From: an uncultured Alphaproteobacteria bacterium
GTDB taxonomy: Bacteria > Pseudomonadota > Alphaproteobacteria > HIMB59 > GCA-002718135
Assembly: GCA_902592345.1 (NCBI GenBank)
Contig: CACJEE010000009.1
Coordinates: 1 to 41,100 of the forward strand
Reading direction: 5' to 3'
DNA length: 41,100 nucleotides
This document shows positions 15,346-28,017 of the stretch, piece by piece; the first letter of the stretch is position 1, and every line of letters begins with the position of its first letter. Under the pieces are notes generated by a model. It did not search any database and had not been told where the DNA came from. It saw only the letters and a program-made list of their open reading frames with translations. Both the position numbers and the translations under genes were made by a program.

Positions 15346-17135
15346 ATAAGGCTTATAAGGTAATAGATCATAATTATGATGTTGTTGTTGTGGGGGCAGG
15401 AGGATCTGGATTACGCTCAACTCTAGGTTCAGCAGAAGCTGGTTTAAAGACAGCATGTATCTCAAAGGTATTTCCAACTAGAAGTCATACAGTTGCAGCT
15501 CAAGGAGGTATTGGAGCAGCTCTTGGAAATATGGGTGACGACAATTGGAAATGGCATATGTATGACACTGTCAAAGGCTCTGACTGGTTGGGTGATCAAG
15601 ACGCTATAGAGTATTTATGTGCAAACGCTCCAGAAGCAGTAATTGAACTTGAAGAATATGGCATGCCATTTAGCAGAACTAACGATGGTAAAATATATCA
15701 AAGACCATTTGGTGGTCACTTAACTAATAATGGAGAAGGAGCTCCAGCGATGCGAGCATGTGCAGCAGCTGATAGAACAGGACACGCCTTGCTTCATACT
15801 CTCTATCAACAATCACTTAAACACAATGTAGAGTTTTTTATAGAATATTTTGTTTTAGATTTAGTCATGGATAAAGATGGAAATTGTAAAGGTGTTGTTG
15901 CTTGGTGTTTAGAGGATGGAACAATTCATCGTTTTTTATCTCATCAAACAGTTCTTGCTACAGGTGGATATGGCAGGGCATATCTTTCGTCTACAAGTGC
16001 ACATATTTGTACAGGTGATGGAAGTGCTATGGCTTTGAGACAAAATTTACCTTTATCTGATATGGAATTTATTCAATTTCACCCAACAGGTGTTTATGGC
16101 GCTGGTGTTTTAATTACTGAAGGAGCTAGGGGTGAAGGTGGATATTTAACAAATAGTGATGGTGAAAGATTTATGGAGCGATACGCACCGAATGCCAAAG
16201 ATCTAGCATCAAGAGATGTAGTCAGTCGTGCTATGACAATTGAGATAAATGAAAATAGGGGGTGTGGGGAAGATGCCGATCATGTTGTTTTACATTTAGA
16301 GCATATTGATGCCACTACTCTTCATAAAAGATTACCTGGAATTTCAGAAACTGCAAAAATTTTTGCAGGTGTAGATTTAACAAAAGAACCAATTCCTGTA
16401 TTACCGACTGTACATTACAATATGGGAGGCATTCCCACAAATCATAGGACTGAAGTTCTCCGCCCAACAGAAAATAATCCTGATAATATATGTGAAGGAT
16501 TATTAGCAGTTGGTGAAGCGGCATGTGTATCTGTACATGGAGCTAACCGTTTAGGAACAAACTCTTTAATTGATCTTGTCGTATTTGGAAAAGCCTCAAG
16601 TATTACAGCCAAAGAAAAAGTTAAACCTAACAGTAAGCCAGTTGATATTGATTCAAGCACAGTTGACCCAATATTAGATCGTTTTGATAAAATTCGATTT
16701 AACAAAGGGGATAGCTCAACCGGTGAAGTAAGAACTTCGATGCAAAAAGTTATGCAAGAAAAATGTGCTGTTTTCAGAACGAAAGAACTTATTTCAAAAG
16801 GTATTGAGGAATTTAGTCATATAGAAAGCTCAATGGATAACATAGATGTCAAAGATAAATCCATGATCTTTAACACAGACTTAACTGAGTCTCTTGAATT
16901 ACATAATTTATTGGCGCAATCAAAAGTTACTCTCCATTCCGCTTTAAATAGAACAGAAAGTAGAGGAGCACATGCAAGAGAAGATCATCAAGAAAGAGAT
17001 GACTCTAACTGGCTTGTTCATTCTTTATCATGGCTTGATAATAAAGGTGGTGTTAGAATGGGAACACGACCTGTAAATATGAATACCTTAACCAATCATG
17101 TTCAGCCTATTCCACCAAAGAAAAGAGTTTATTAA
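15342..17135 (+). CDS. sdhA: Succinate dehydrogenase flavoprotein subunit
   Basis: SdhA oxidises succinate to fumarate with covalently bound FAD. The 597-aa product has the Rossmann motif [12 protein letters not shown] (about 16-27), the flavin-attachment region [43 protein letters not shown] and the C-terminal FAD motif [14 protein letters not shown], then [13 protein letters not shown]. All are standard. Length is normal. It overlaps sdhD by 4 bases and is 2 bases from sdhB. Confidence 0.99.
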   Translation: MNKAYKVIDHNYDVVVVGAGGSGLRSTLGSAEAGLKTACISKVFPTRSHTVAAQGGIGAALGNMGDDNWKWHMYDTVKGSDWLGDQDAIEYLCANAPEAVIELEEYGMPFSRTNDGKIYQRPFGGHLTNNGEGAPAMRACAAADRTGHALLHTLYQQSLKHNVEFFIEYFVLDLVMDKDGNCKGVVAWCLEDGTIHRFLSHQTVLATGGYGRAYLSSTSAHICTGDGSAMALRQNLPLSDMEFIQFHPTGVYGAGVLITEGARGEGGYLTNSDGERFMERYAPNAKDLASRDVVSRAMTIEINENRGCGEDADHVVLHLEHIDATTLHKRLPGISETAKIFAGVDLTKEPIPVLPTVHYNMGGIPTNHRTEVLRPTENNPDNICEGLLAVGEAACVSVHGANRLGTNSLIDLVVFGKASSITAKEKVKPNSKPVDIDSSTVDPILDRFDKIRFNKGDSSTGEVRTSMQKVMQEKCAVFRTKELISKGIEEFSHIESSMDNIDVKDKSMIFNTDLTESLELHNLLAQSKVTLHSALNRTESRGAHAREDHQERDDSNWLVHSLSWLDNKGGVRMGTRPVNMNTLTNHVQPIPPKKRVY

Positions 17136-17137
17136 AG

Positions 17138-17932
17138 ATGGTTGAATTTACTTTACCTGCCAACTCAAAAGTACAACAAGGTATTGCTCATCCAGTGAAG
17201 AAAGTATCAAAAAAACCAAAGAAGGTTGTAATTTATCGTTGGAATCCTGAAGATCAAGACAATCCTCGTTTAGATAGTTATGAAATTGATTTAAGTAAAT
17301 GTGGCCCAATGGTTTTGGATGCTTTAATGAAAATAAAGAATGAAATTGACTCTTCATTAACCTTTAGAAGATCTTGCCGAGAGGGCGTTTGTGGTTCCTG
17401 TGCTATGAATATTGATGGGGTCAATACCTTAGCATGCTTAAAACCTATTGAAGAAGTAAACGGTGAGATTAGAATTTATCCACTTCCTCATATGCCTGTT
17501 GTCAAAGACTTAGTGCCTGACCTTAGTAAGGCTTACGAACAGTTAGCTTCTATTAAACCTTGGCTGCAACGCTCTAATGATAATTCTAATGCCGCGGTAA
17601 GCATTAGTGAGGAAAAAAAACAAACACCAAAAGATAGAGAAAAATTAGATGGTCAATGGGAATGTGTTTTATGCTTTTGTTGTACAACTGCATGTCCAAG
17701 CTATTGGTGGAATAGTGAAGAATATCTAGGGCCTGCAGTTTTAATGCAAGCAGCTAGATGGGTGAACGACTCTAGAGACTCTGAAAGAAAGAATAGATTG
17801 AAAGCAGTAAACGACAAAATGAAGCTATATCGTTGTCATTCGATTATGAATTGTACGCGCTCTTGTCCTAAAGGACTCAATCCTGCAAAAGCAATTGCAG
17901 ATTTAAAGAAGGCTATTGTTACAGAATTATAA
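17138..17932 (+). CDS. sdhB: Succinate dehydrogenase iron-sulfur subunit
   Basis: SdhB passes electrons from FAD to quinone through three Fe-S clusters. The 264-aa product has the [2Fe-2S] motif [16 protein letters not shown] with a following C, then the C-terminal cysteine sets [16 protein letters not shown] and [17 protein letters not shown] for the [4Fe-4S] and [3Fe-4S] clusters. Length is normal. It follows sdhA by 2 bases. mdh begins 18 bases after its stop. Confidence 0.99.
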   Translation: MVEFTLPANSKVQQGIAHPVKKVSKKPKKVVIYRWNPEDQDNPRLDSYEIDLSKCGPMVLDALMKIKNEIDSSLTFRRSCREGVCGSCAMNIDGVNTLACLKPIEEVNGEIRIYPLPHMPVVKDLVPDLSKAYEQLASIKPWLQRSNDNSNAAVSISEEKKQTPKDREKLDGQWECVLCFCCTTACPSYWWNSEEYLGPAVLMQAARWVNDSRDSERKNRLKAVNDKMKLYRCHSIMNCTRSCPKGLNPAKAIADLKKAIVTEL

Positions 17933-18904
<972 letters not shown>

Positions 18905-18961
18905 GGGTTTAAAATATATAACGTCAGTATAAAGTAAGTGTTATTGTTTAAAGAGTAACCA

Positions 18962-20149
18962 ATGAATATTCACGAATACCAAGCTAAAGAAATTCTTAAA
19001 AATTTTGGACTACCTGTTCTTCAAGGTAAATCCTATAGTAAAAATCTCGATACACTTCATGCAGATATAGAAGACTTAAATGGCCCACCTTGGGTTGTAA
19101 AATCACAAATTCATGCTGGTGGAAGAGGTGCTGGACATTTTAAAAATTCTTTTAATGATAAAGGTGGTGTCCAAGTTGTTTTTGAAAAAAAAGATGTTCC
19201 TTCTATTGCACAATTAATGATGGGTAACGTGCTTGTAACAAAACAAACAGGTGAGGCAGGTAAAATAGTAAACCACATTTTTATTGAAGAAGGATGTGAT
19301 ATTGATAGAGAGTTTTATCTTAGTCTCCTGGTTGATAGAAATAGTTCTAAAATAATGATGATGATTTCTTCTGCTGGTGGTATGGATATTGAGGAAGTTG
19401 CGGTAACTAATCCTGAACAAATTATAAATATTCATTTTACAACATACAAAGATGTTTCTTTAGATGAAAGTTTACTGACAAAACTTGACATTACTAAAAA
19501 TCAACTTGATGATTTAACTTCTATTATCAATAAATTATTAAATACTTTTACTTCTATTGATGCATCAACAATTGAAATTAATCCGCTTGTTTTAAATAAG
19601 CAAGGAGGTTTTGTTGTGTTAGATGCAAAAATTAGCTTAGACGACAATGCACTTTTTCGACATCCTGAATTACTAGAATTAAAAGATTTAACAGAAGAAG
19701 ATCCTTTGGAGTTGCAAGCAGCAGAACATGATATGAATTATGTTAAGCTTGATGGATCAATTGGATGTATGGTTAATGGTGCTGGCTTAGCTATGGCGAC
19801 AATGGATATTATCAAACAATTTGGCGAAGAGCCTGCGAATTTTTTAGATTTAGGAGGCACAGCAAATAAAGATAGAGTCATAATGGGCTTTAAAATCATT
19901 CAATCGGATCCAAATGTTAAATCTATATTGATTAATATTTTTGGTGGCATCATACATTGTGATATGATTGCTAATGGAATTGTTGAGGCAGTAAAAGAAT
20001 TAGATTTTAAACTACCTTTAGTTGTTCGATTTCAAGGAACAAACTCAAGTGAGGGAAGAGATGTAATTAATAATTCTGATCTAAGATTAATTTCTATTGA
20101 TGATTTTACAGAAGCAGCGAAAAAAGTAGTGGATTTGGCTAAAGGATAA
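18962..20149 (+). CDS. sucC: Succinyl-CoA synthetase beta subunit
   Basis: SucC with SucD converts succinyl-CoA to succinate with NDP phosphorylation. The 395-aa ATP-grasp protein begins [19 protein letters not shown] and contains [34 protein letters not shown] and [16 protein letters not shown]. Length is normal. The 57-base gap from mdh is AT-rich and may hold a promoter; sucD follows after 2 bases. Confidence 0.98.
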   Translation: MNIHEYQAKEILKNFGLPVLQGKSYSKNLDTLHADIEDLNGPPWVVKSQIHAGGRGAGHFKNSFNDKGGVQVVFEKKDVPSIAQLMMGNVLVTKQTGEAGKIVNHIFIEEGCDIDREFYLSLLVDRNSSKIMMMISSAGGMDIEEVAVTNPEQIINIHFTTYKDVSLDESLLTKLDITKNQLDDLTSIINKLLNTFTSIDASTIEINPLVLNKQGGFVVLDAKISLDDNALFRHPELLELKDLTEEDPLELQAAEHDMNYVKLDGSIGCMVNGAGLAMATMDIIKQFGEEPANFLDLGGTANKDRVIMGFKIIQSDPNVKSILINIFGGIIHCDMIANGIVEAVKELDFKLPLVVRFQGTNSSEGRDVINNSDLRLISIDDFTEAAKKVVDLAKG

Positions 20150-20151
20150 TT

Positions 20152-21036
20152 ATGTCAATAATCATTGATAAAAATACTAAAGTTATATGCCAAGGATTTA
20201 CTGGATCACAAGGGACTTATCACTCTCAACAAGCTATTGATTATGGAACTCAAATGGTTGGAGGTGTAACTCCTGGAAAAGGAGGAACAACACATTTAGG
20301 TTTGCCTGTATTTAATACAGTTAAAGAAGCAAAAGATTATACACAAGCAGATGCAACGGTAATTTATGTTCCAGCTAAATTTGCAACACAAGCTATTCAT
20401 GAGGCATTAGATGCGAATATTAAAATTATTACCTGCATTACAGAGGGTATTCCTGTGCTTGATATGGTGGAGATAAAAAAAAGAATTATTGAACAAAAAA
20501 CCTATTTTATAGGACCTAATTGTCCTGGATTAGTGACACCTGGTGAATGCAAAATAGGAATTATGCCAGGTTTTATTCATAAACCAGGCAAAATAGGAAT
20601 AGTAAGCAGATCAGGCACGCTGACTTATGAAGCAGTATGGCAAACATCAGAAGTTGGACTTGGTCAGACAACCTGTGTTGGTATTGGTGGAGATCCAGTA
20701 CATGGAATGAATTTTATAGATTGTCTTGATTTGTTTTTAAAGGATGACGATACAAAAGGAATTTTAATGATAGGTGAAATAGGGGGAACAGCTGAAGAGG
20801 ATGCTGCAGAATTCATATCTAAATCAATAATAAAAAAACCGATGTCTGCATTTATTGCAGGTGTATCAGCCCCAAAAGGGAAGAGAATGGGTCATGCTGG
20901 GGCTATAATATCTGGTAATAAAGGAACCGCGCAATCAAAAATTGATGCGTTGCAATCAGCTAATATTGCTGTAGCACCCTCTCCTGCTAAAATGGGCGAA
21001 ACAATGTTATTAGAGATGCAAAAAGGGTATAATTAA
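20152..21036 (+). CDS. sucD: Succinyl-CoA synthetase alpha subunit
   Basis: SucD binds CoA and carries the phosphohistidine. The 294-aa product has [17 protein letters not shown] (about 13-29), [46 protein letters not shown] and GHAGAIISG with the active-site histidine H248. Length is normal. sucA begins 53 bases later. Confidence 0.98.
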   Translation: MSIIIDKNTKVICQGFTGSQGTYHSQQAIDYGTQMVGGVTPGKGGTTHLGLPVFNTVKEAKDYTQADATVIYVPAKFATQAIHEALDANIKIITCITEGIPVLDMVEIKKRIIEQKTYFIGPNCPGLVTPGECKIGIMPGFIHKPGKIGIVSRSGTLTYEAVWQTSEVGLGQTTCVGIGGDPVHGMNFIDCLDLFLKDDDTKGILMIGEIGGTAEEDAAEFISKSIIKKPMSAFIAGVSAPKGKRMGHAGAIISGNKGTAQSKIDALQSANIAVAPSPAKMGETMLLEMQKGYN

Positions 21037-21088
21037 ATTAGAAATCTAATAATACTTATAGAATATAATCAGTGTATAAACATAAAAA

Positions 21089-23986
21089 ATGAATGATAGT
21101 TTTTTAAATAGTGCTAATGCTCCATACGTAGCTGAACTTTACTTTAAGTATACTCAGAATCCTAAAAGTATTGATGAGAGTTGGAAGAGTTTTTTTTCTT
21201 CATTAAATGAAGATGAAATATCAATCATTGCAGATTTTGGGGGACCTGAGTGGAAGAAAAGAGACACAAATGTTATTAATGATATTTCTTTTGATAAAGT
21301 TATCCGTGCATCATCAGAGGTAGATTTTAATAGCTTTAAAACTTCTACTTTAGACTCAATACGTGCCCTTCGCTTAATTCGTGCCTACCGTATTAACGGC
21401 CATCTTATTGCTAATTTAGATCCACTTGAATTACATGAAAAAATTTATCATCCAGAATTAGACTACAAGTCATATGGTTTTAATGAAAATGATTTAGATA
21501 GAGAAATTTTCATTGATGGTAGTTTAGGTTTAGAAACAGCAAGTCTTAAAGAAATAATCAATATTTTAAATAAAACTTATGCATCTTCGATAGGTGTTGA
21601 GTTTTTACATATTCAATCAGTTGATCAAAAACAATGGGTACAAGCAAGAATAGAAGAAGCTTACAATAAAACTAATTTTACTAAACAGGGTAAGAAAGCA
21701 ATTTTTCAACGATTAGTTGAGTCAGAATTATTTGAACAATATTTAGATAAAAAATTTTTAGGAACCAAAAGATATGGAATTGTAGGCGGTGAATCTATGA
21801 TACCTGGCATTGAGCAAATGGTTAAACAATCTTGTTTGTTAGGAGTAGAGGATATTTATTTTGGAACAGCGCACAGAGGGAGATTAACATTATTATCTAC
21901 TGTCTTAGGGATGCCTTACAGAGGAATTTTATCTAAATTTCAAGGAGATTTAAATGATCCTAATGAAGTGTTAGGTTCAGGTGATGTCAAATATCATTTA
22001 GGTGTATCAAGTGATCGAGAGTTTGATGGAAAAAAAATACATTTATCTCTGACTCCGAACCCTTCACATCTTGAGGCAGTAGATCCAGTCGTAGTAGGTA
22101 AAGTAAGAGCAAAGCAAACTATAACAAAGGACAAAACCAATGATAAAGTTTTTGGAATTTTAATTCATGGTGATGCTGCTATGGCCGGACAGGGGATTGT
22201 TGCAGAAACATTTGCAATGTCACAACTTAGAGGATTCCGAACAGGGGGCACTATACATTTTGTTATAAATAACCAAATTGGTTTTACAACAACTCCTCAT
22301 TATGGACGCTCTGCCCCTTACTGCACAGAGATTGCTAAAATGGTTCAAGCCCCAATTTTTCATGTAAATGGTGATGATCCAGAAGCAGTAGTTCATGTAT
22401 GTAGATTGGCAGCAGAGTATAGAAATTTATTTAAAGAAGATGTTGTAGTTGATATGTTTTGTTACAGGCGATCAGGGCATAATGAAGCGGATGAACCAAT
22501 GTTTACTCAACCTTTAATGTATAAAAAAATTAAGAGTCATTTAACGACTCTTAATTTATATAAAGAACAATTACTTAGAGAAAAAGTATTAACTGAAGAA
22601 GAAGCAAAAAATAAAATTTCTGATTTTAAAAATTTTTTAGATAGTGAATTTGAGTTATCAAAATCTTATAAACCAAACAAAGCAGATTGGTTAGATGGAA
22701 CATGGACAGGAATAAAAATAGCATCCATTGATGCAAGACGAGGTAAAACTTCATCTACGGAAGAAGATATAAAGGCTTTGGCTAAAGAAATTCACTCTAT
22801 ACCTAAAAATTTTACTCCTCATAAAAGAATACAAAAAATTTATAATGAACGTCAAGAATCAATTAATGATGGCAAAAATATTGATTGGGCTACAGCAGAA
22901 GCTCTTGCGTTTGCAACATTACTTAAAGATGGCTATGGTGTTCGTCTTTCAGGACAAGATGTTGGGAGGGGAACTTTCAGTCATCGTCATGCTGTATTGT
23001 ATGATCAGGAGAATGAAAAAAGATTTGTTCCTCTTCGTCATTTTAGAAAAGAACAAGCACTGTTCGAAATTGTTGATAGTTTTTTATCTGAGTTTGGTGT
23101 TCTTGGCTTTGAATATGGTTATTCACAAGCAGATCCAAAAACATTAGTTATTTGGGAGGCTCAATTTGGCGATTTTTCCAATGGCGCCCAAACAATAATT
23201 GATCAATTCATCACTACCGGTGAAAGAAAATGGCTTAGAATGTCTGGTTTGACTTTATTATTACCACATGGTCATGAAGGGCAAGGTCCTGAGCATACAA
23301 GTTCACGATTAGAGCGTTTTTTACAAATGTGCGCAGAAGATAATATTCAAGTAGCAAACTGTACTAGTCCTGCAAACTATTTTCATATTTTACGAAGACA
23401 AATGATGAGAGATTTTCGGAAACCATTAGTGTTGATGACTCCTAAATCTACTCTTCGACACAAAGCCAACAGATCTGCATTGAAAGATTTTGTCAATGGC
23501 TCTACTTTTCACCGAGTACTTAGCAACCCAATTTCAGAAAATGAATATAAACCCATTAATCGTATTATATTTTGTTCAGGAAAAATTTATTTTGAATTAC
23601 AAGATCACATAAATGAACTAAAATTAAATAATGTTTATATAATTCGTTTAGAGCAATTGTACCCTTTTCCTTACGAAGCATTAAAACAAGGAATTAAAAA
23701 ATTTATTCATTGTGAATTAATCTGGTGTCAAGAAGAGCCAAAAAATATGGGAGCCTGGGAATTTATCGAAAAGAGACTTAAATCAGTATTGCATTTAGTA
23801 GGTGCTAAAAATGAATTGCATTTTATTGGAAGAAGAGCAGCCGCTTCTCCTGCTACTGGCGTATTTGATCGACATTTATCAAATCAAAAAAATATTATTC
23901 GCTTAGCAACTGAAGCAAAAATTGATGAAATTAAAAATGAAAAATCAGGGGTTTCTCTTGTTAAATATAAACTGCCAATTGAATAA
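21089..23986 (+). CDS. sucA: 2-oxoglutarate dehydrogenase E1 component
   Basis: SucA decarboxylates 2-oxoglutarate with thiamine diphosphate and passes the succinyl group to SucB. The 965-aa product shows the short N-terminal helix (APYVAELYFKY), LRLIRAYRINGHLIANLDPL, GTAHRGRLTLL, the ThDP region HGDAAMAGQGIVAET and FHVNGDDPEAV, YRRSGHNEADEP, and in the C-terminal half SGQDVGRGTFSHRHAV and LPHGHEGQGPEHTSSRLERF. Length is normal for the family. It lies in the sucCD-sucAB-lpd run with 33 bases to sucB. Confidence 0.99.
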   Translation: MNDSFLNSANAPYVAELYFKYTQNPKSIDESWKSFFSSLNEDEISIIADFGGPEWKKRDTNVINDISFDKVIRASSEVDFNSFKTSTLDSIRALRLIRAYRINGHLIANLDPLELHEKIYHPELDYKSYGFNENDLDREIFIDGSLGLETASLKEIINILNKTYASSIGVEFLHIQSVDQKQWVQARIEEAYNKTNFTKQGKKAIFQRLVESELFEQYLDKKFLGTKRYGIVGGESMIPGIEQMVKQSCLLGVEDIYFGTAHRGRLTLLSTVLGMPYRGILSKFQGDLNDPNEVLGSGDVKYHLGVSSDREFDGKKIHLSLTPNPSHLEAVDPVVVGKVRAKQTITKDKTNDKVFGILIHGDAAMAGQGIVAETFAMSQLRGFRTGGTIHFVINNQIGFTTTPHYGRSAPYCTEIAKMVQAPIFHVNGDDPEAVVHVCRLAAEYRNLFKEDVVVDMFCYRRSGHNEADEPMFTQPLMYKKIKSHLTTLNLYKEQLLREKVLTEEEAKNKISDFKNFLDSEFELSKSYKPNKADWLDGTWTGIKIASIDARRGKTSSTEEDIKALAKEIHSIPKNFTPHKRIQKIYNERQESINDGKNIDWATAEALAFATLLKDGYGVRLSGQDVGRGTFSHRHAVLYDQENEKRFVPLRHFRKEQALFEIVDSFLSEFGVLGFEYGYSQADPKTLVIWEAQFGDFSNGAQTIIDQFITTGERKWLRMSGLTLLLPHGHEGQGPEHTSSRLERFLQMCAEDNIQVANCTSPANYFHILRRQMMRDFRKPLVLMTPKSTLRHKANRSALKDFVNGSTFHRVLSNPISENEYKPINRIIFCSGKIYFELQDHINELKLNNVYIIRLEQLYPFPYEALKQGIKKFIHCELIWCQEEPKNMGAWEFIEKRLKSVLHLVGAKNELHFIGRRAAASPATGVFDRHLSNQKNIIRLATEAKIDEIKNEKSGVSLVKYKLPIE

Positions 23987-24019
23987 ACGAGTTAACATGT
24001 TAAATAGAAGATAAAAACT

Positions 24020-25216
24020 ATGGAGTTAATTGTACCAACCCTTGGCGAGTCTATAACAGAAGCAACTGTTTCTAAATGGTTAAAAAAAGTTGGCGAGTCA
24101 TTTGAAGCCGATGAACCTTTAGTTGAAATTGAAACAGATAAAATTACCGTAGAAGTTCCAGCGCCAAGTGCAGGTTCTATATCTGAAATAAAAGTTCATG
24201 AAGGTGCTGATGTTAATATTGGAGGAGTGCTTGCTCTTTTAGGAGATAAGAAAGATCAAAATGAATCTTCAACGCTAAAAAACCCTGTTACAAAAAAACC
24301 AGAAGAACAAGCAACGAATGAAGAACAAAAACAAAAAATAGTTTCAACTTCCAATAATGGGGAAAGTAATAAACTATCACCAGCAGTAAAAAAACTAATT
24401 AATGAAAATGATTTAGATTCAAATAAAATTATAGCATCAAGATCAGATGGCCGTTTAACTAAGAGCGATGTATTTAATTTTATGAATAACCCATCGACGA
24501 CTGACAAAACTTCAAAAGAAAGAGAAGAAGTAGTGAAGATGTCTAAGATCAGGAAAACAATTGCAATGAGATTAAAGGAATCTCAAAATACAGCAGCAAT
24601 TCTGACAACTTTTAATGAAGTTGATATGTCAGAGATAATGAAAGTTCGTGAAACAAAAAAAGAAGACTTTATGGAACGTTATAATGTAAAACTTGGCCTA
24701 ATGTCTTTTTTTGTCAAAGCTGTTGTTACAAGCCTTCAAGAATTTCCTGCTGTTAACGCTGAAATCCGTGAAGAAAATATTATTTATAAAAATCATTTTG
24801 ATATTGGTATTGCTGTTGGAACAGAAAAAGGTTTAGTTGTACCTGTTTTAAAAGATGCTGATATAATGACTTTTGGTGATATTGAGCAACAAATTGTTGA
24901 GCTTAGCTCAAAAGCAAAAGAAGGCACTTTAACAATGGATGATTTAACAGGTGGTACTTTTACTATTTCAAACGGCGGGGTATATGGTTCAATGTTAAGC
25001 ACACCAATAATTAACAGACCTCAATCAGGAATTTTAGGTATGCATAATATTCAGAAAAGGGCCGTGGTTGTTGATGATGAAATTGTTATTCGACCAATGA
25101 TGTATCTTGCGTTTAGTTATGATCACCGAATTATTGATGGAAAAGAGAGTGTTGGCTTTTTAATAAGTATTAAAAATTTATTGGAAAACCCATCAAAGTT
25201 AATTTTAGGGGTATAG
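24020..25216 (+). CDS. sucB: Dihydrolipoamide succinyltransferase, E2 component of 2-oxoglutarate dehydrogenase
   Basis: SucB transfers the succinyl group to CoA and forms the core of the complex. The 398-aa product has one lipoyl domain (1-78) with lysine in [12 protein letters not shown], a Lys/Glu/Gln-rich linker (about 79-115), a peripheral subunit-binding domain (about 118-155, LSPAVKKLI to GRLTKSDVF) and the catalytic domain, with [13 protein letters not shown] and the active-site [13 protein letters not shown]. It is 33 bases after sucA, and lpd starts on the base after its stop. Confidence 0.97.
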   Translation: MELIVPTLGESITEATVSKWLKKVGESFEADEPLVEIETDKITVEVPAPSAGSISEIKVHEGADVNIGGVLALLGDKKDQNESSTLKNPVTKKPEEQATNEEQKQKIVSTSNNGESNKLSPAVKKLINENDLDSNKIIASRSDGRLTKSDVFNFMNNPSTTDKTSKEREEVVKMSKIRKTIAMRLKESQNTAAILTTFNEVDMSEIMKVRETKKEDFMERYNVKLGLMSFFVKAVVTSLQEFPAVNAEIREENIIYKNHFDIGIAVGTEKGLVVPVLKDADIMTFGDIEQQIVELSSKAKEGTLTMDDLTGGTFTISNGGVYGSMLSTPIINRPQSGILGMHNIQKRAVVVDDEIVIRPMMYLAFSYDHRIIDGKESVGFLISIKNLLENPSKLILGV

Positions 25217-26614
25217 ATGGCAGATTTTGATTTAATTGTTATTGGAGCTGGGCCTGGAGGATATGTTGCGGCTATTAGAGCTTCACAATTAGGAATGAAA
25301 GTTGCCTGTGTTGAAAAGGAAAAAACACTCGGAGGTACTTGTTTAAATATTGGTTGTATTCCTTCAAAAGCTCTATTGAATTCATCAGAAAAATTTGCAG
25401 AAATATCAAAACATGCAGAAGAGCATGGGATCTCAACTGGAAAAGTTTCTCTAGATTTGGCAAAACTTATGCAACGTAAAAACAAAATTGTAAAACAATT
25501 AACTTCTGGAATTGGTTTTTTATTTAAAAAGAATAAAATTACTCACATAAAAGGATCTGCATCTTTTTTGGATACTAAAACAATAAAAGTCTCTTCCAGT
25601 GATGGAGAGAAAAATTATACAGCAAAAAATTATATTATTGCAACTGGATCTACTTCTATTGCTATTGATGCAATACCGATTGATGAAAAACAAATTGTTA
25701 CTTCAACAGGTGCATTAGCATTAGAGGCGGTACCCAAATCACTTCTTGTAATTGGTGGTGGTTATATAGGATTAGAGATGGGCTCTGTATGGAATAGACT
25801 TGGGTCTAAAGTTACAGTTGTGGAAGCGCTTGATAGAATAGTTCCAACAATGGATGAAGAGATTGCAACGGAGTTTATGAAATCTCTTAAAAAGCAAGGA
25901 TTAGAATTTAAACTTTCTCACAAAGTAATATCCACTACAGCAAGTAAGTCTGGCGTGGAAGTATCAATGGAGTCATCAGATAAAAAACAAATTACTGAAA
26001 AGTATGATGTTGTTTTAATGTCTGTTGGTCGTAAACCAAATACTGAAGGATTGAATTTAGAAGGTATTGGTGTCAAATTAAATGAAAAAAAATCCATTGA
26101 AATTAACAGTAAATTCAAAACAAACATTAAAGGAATTTTTGCGATTGGCGATGTAGTTCCAGGACCAATGTTAGCCCATAAAGCTGAAGAAGAGGGAGTA
26201 GCATGCGTGGAATTTATTAATGGTCAAAAGCCACATCTGAACTATGATATTATTCCTGCTATTGTTTATACTAATCCAGAAGTTGCCTCTGTTGGAAAAA
26301 CAGAGAGTCAACTTAAAGATGCAAAGATTGATTACAAGATTGGTAAATTTCCTTTTATGGCGAATGGGAGAGCATTAACAACTTCATCCCCAGAAGGTTT
26401 TGTTAAAATTTTAGCAGACTCTAAAACAGATGAACTATTAGGAGCTCATATTATAGGTCATGATGCTGGTCAGTTAATTGCAGAGATAGTAACAACTATG
26501 GAATTTGGTGGAAGCTCTGAAGATATTGCACGTATATGTCATGCACATCCAACTACAAGTGAAGCTGTTAAAGAGGCAGCGATGAATATTGTAGGAAGAG
26601 CTATTCATATTTAA
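25217..26614 (+). CDS. lpd: Dihydrolipoyl dehydrogenase, E3 component
   Basis: Lpd reoxidises dihydrolipoamide with NAD+ through FAD and a disulfide. The 465-aa product has VIGAGPGGYVAA (about 8-19), the redox pair C42 and C47 in GGTCLNIGCIPSKAL, VIGGGYIGLEMGSVW for NAD, AIGDVVPGPMLAHKAEEEG for FAD, and HAHPTTSEA with the catalytic histidine near the C-terminus. It completes the 2-oxoglutarate dehydrogenase set and ends the long sdh-mdh-suc run. No other lipoyl complex is nearby. Confidence 0.98.
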   Translation: MADFDLIVIGAGPGGYVAAIRASQLGMKVACVEKEKTLGGTCLNIGCIPSKALLNSSEKFAEISKHAEEHGISTGKVSLDLAKLMQRKNKIVKQLTSGIGFLFKKNKITHIKGSASFLDTKTIKVSSSDGEKNYTAKNYIIATGSTSIAIDAIPIDEKQIVTSTGALALEAVPKSLLVIGGGYIGLEMGSVWNRLGSKVTVVEALDRIVPTMDEEIATEFMKSLKKQGLEFKLSHKVISTTASKSGVEVSMESSDKKQITEKYDVVLMSVGRKPNTEGLNLEGIGVKLNEKKSIEINSKFKTNIKGIFAIGDVVPGPMLAHKAEEEGVACVEFINGQKPHLNYDIIPAIVYTNPEVASVGKTESQLKDAKIDYKIGKFPFMANGRALTTSSPEGFVKILADSKTDELLGAHIIGHDAGQLIAEIVTTMEFGGSSEDIARICHAHPTTSEAVKEAAMNIVGRAIHI

Positions 26615-26624
26615 CTCTCAATAC

Positions 26625-26648
26625 TTAATTTAAATTAATCTTTTTTTT
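26625..26648 (+). terminator. Weak candidate terminator after lpd
   Basis: A 14-base AT-only palindrome (26625-26638, TTAATTTAAATTAA) is followed two bases later by eight T residues. The stem has no G-C pair, so it is weak, but it lies in the 48-base space between the convergent lpd and MATE genes where a terminator is expected. Confidence 0.3.
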
Positions 26649-26662
26649 AATTTTTTACAATT

Positions 26663-27976
26663 TTATGGAAGCCGCTGATAAATTCTTGGTAAGAAATAGA
26701 ATAAAGATAATGCTCTCAAGACAAAAAAGATACAAAGTGATATCCATAAGCCTGTATTGCTAAAAGTATCTGCCAAGAAGATAGCACATACTATATAAAT
26801 ACTTACAGATACAATCATAGCATTACGCAATTCTTTTGTTTGTGAGGCTCCTACAAAAATACCATCAAATTGATAACAAAAGGAAGATACAAATGGAATT
26901 ATAACAATCCAATAAGAATATGAGAAACTTAAACTTTTAATATCAGGTAGATCAGTCATTATGGAGATGAAGTAACTTTTGCCTAAAAGGTATATGATAG
27001 AAATTAATAATCCTGTTGTTGCACTTAAGATAAATGAATTTTTAATTACATTAGTTAGTAATGATTTATTTTTGGAGCCAATAGAATAGCCAACAATTCC
27101 TTCTGTTGAAAAAGCATACGCATCTAAAATAAATGCTGATAGCATGATGAGATTTAGTAAAATAGTGTTGGCAGCCACCACATCTTCACTAATGGTGTTT
27201 CCTAAGTAGGTAAAAAAAATGAATGAAAATGTAAGGAGGGCTGATCTAATAAATATGTCTATGTTAATGCTAAATAATTTTTGAATTTCTTTTATATTAA
27301 ATATTTTTGCTACATTGATCTTAATTGATGTAAATTTTTGAAATTCATAGAATGTATAAGTCAAAAAAATTATAGCGGTAAGTGTCGATGATATTACTGT
27401 TCCAAGAGCAACACCTTTAACATCTAAGTTAAAGTAAACAACAAATACAACACTGAAAAAAATATTAGTGATTGAAAAAAAACCAATTGCAATGCTTGAT
27501 ATAGTTGTCTTTTGTAAACCAATAAACACCCCTGTTATTATAAAGATGCTTAATTCACCAAAAGAGGAGTAGATTCGCAATTTAAAATATTCTTTAAAGT
27601 ATTTTGCAGTTTGATCTGATAATTCAAAAATACTTAAGGCAATCGTAAATATGTACTTTTGGAAGATAACTAAGAGTAAGGAAATAAAAATAACAAAAGT
27701 AAGATTTCGAAAAACTAGACTAACAATCTCTTCATATTGTTCAGCGCCATGAGCCTGGGCTACCAAACCAACAGTACCCATTCGAAGAAAACCAAAACTC
27801 CAGAATATTAGGGAAAATATACTGGTTGCAATACTTGTAGCGGTTAGATAACTCGCATTATCTAGATTTCCCATTAAGCCTGTATCGACAATGGCTACTA
27901 AGGGAATTACTAGATTAGCAAAAAAAATTGGGATTGATAATTTTATAATATTATTAATTGAAGATTTTGAAGGCAT
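26663..27976 (-). CDS. MATE family multidrug efflux transporter (DinF-like)
   Basis: MATE proteins export drugs or metabolites in exchange for Na+ or H+. The 437-aa product is hydrophobic with about 12 membrane segments. It has the N-terminal family pattern KLSIPIFFANLVIPLVAIVD, then TGLMGNLDNASYLTATSIA and VGLVAQAHGAEQYEE, as in the DinF/NorM group. It stands alone on the minus strand, convergent with lpd and divergent from the hydrolase gene at 28044 across 67 bases. The substrate is unknown. Confidence 0.88.
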   Translation of the reverse strand: MPSKSSINNIIKLSIPIFFANLVIPLVAIVDTGLMGNLDNASYLTATSIATSIFSLIFWSFGFLRMGTVGLVAQAHGAEQYEEIVSLVFRNLTFVIFISLLLVIFQKYIFTIALSIFELSDQTAKYFKEYFKLRIYSSFGELSIFIITGVFIGLQKTTISSIAIGFFSITNIFFSVVFVVYFNLDVKGVALGTVISSTLTAIIFLTYTFYEFQKFTSIKINVAKIFNIKEIQKLFSINIDIFIRSALLTFSFIFFTYLGNTISEDVVAANTILLNLIMLSAFILDAYAFSTEGIVGYSIGSKNKSLLTNVIKNSFILSATTGLLISIIYLLGKSYFISIMTDLPDIKSLSFSYSYWIVIIPFVSSFCYQFDGIFVGASQTKELRNAMIVSVSIYIVCAIFLADTFSNTGLWISLCIFFVLRALSLFYFLPRIYQRLP

Positions 27977-28017
27977 GCTAGTCTTATTAACACTATATTT
28001 TATTATTTTTTTTTAAA

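Noticed and set aside
22845-23147. Plus-strand open frame of 100 codons inside sucA
   Set aside because: It lies entirely within sucA in another frame, with no recognisable motif.
25123-25485. Minus-strand open frame of 120 codons across the sucB/lpd joint
   Set aside because: It is antisense to two well-supported genes, and its composition is typical of a shadow frame.
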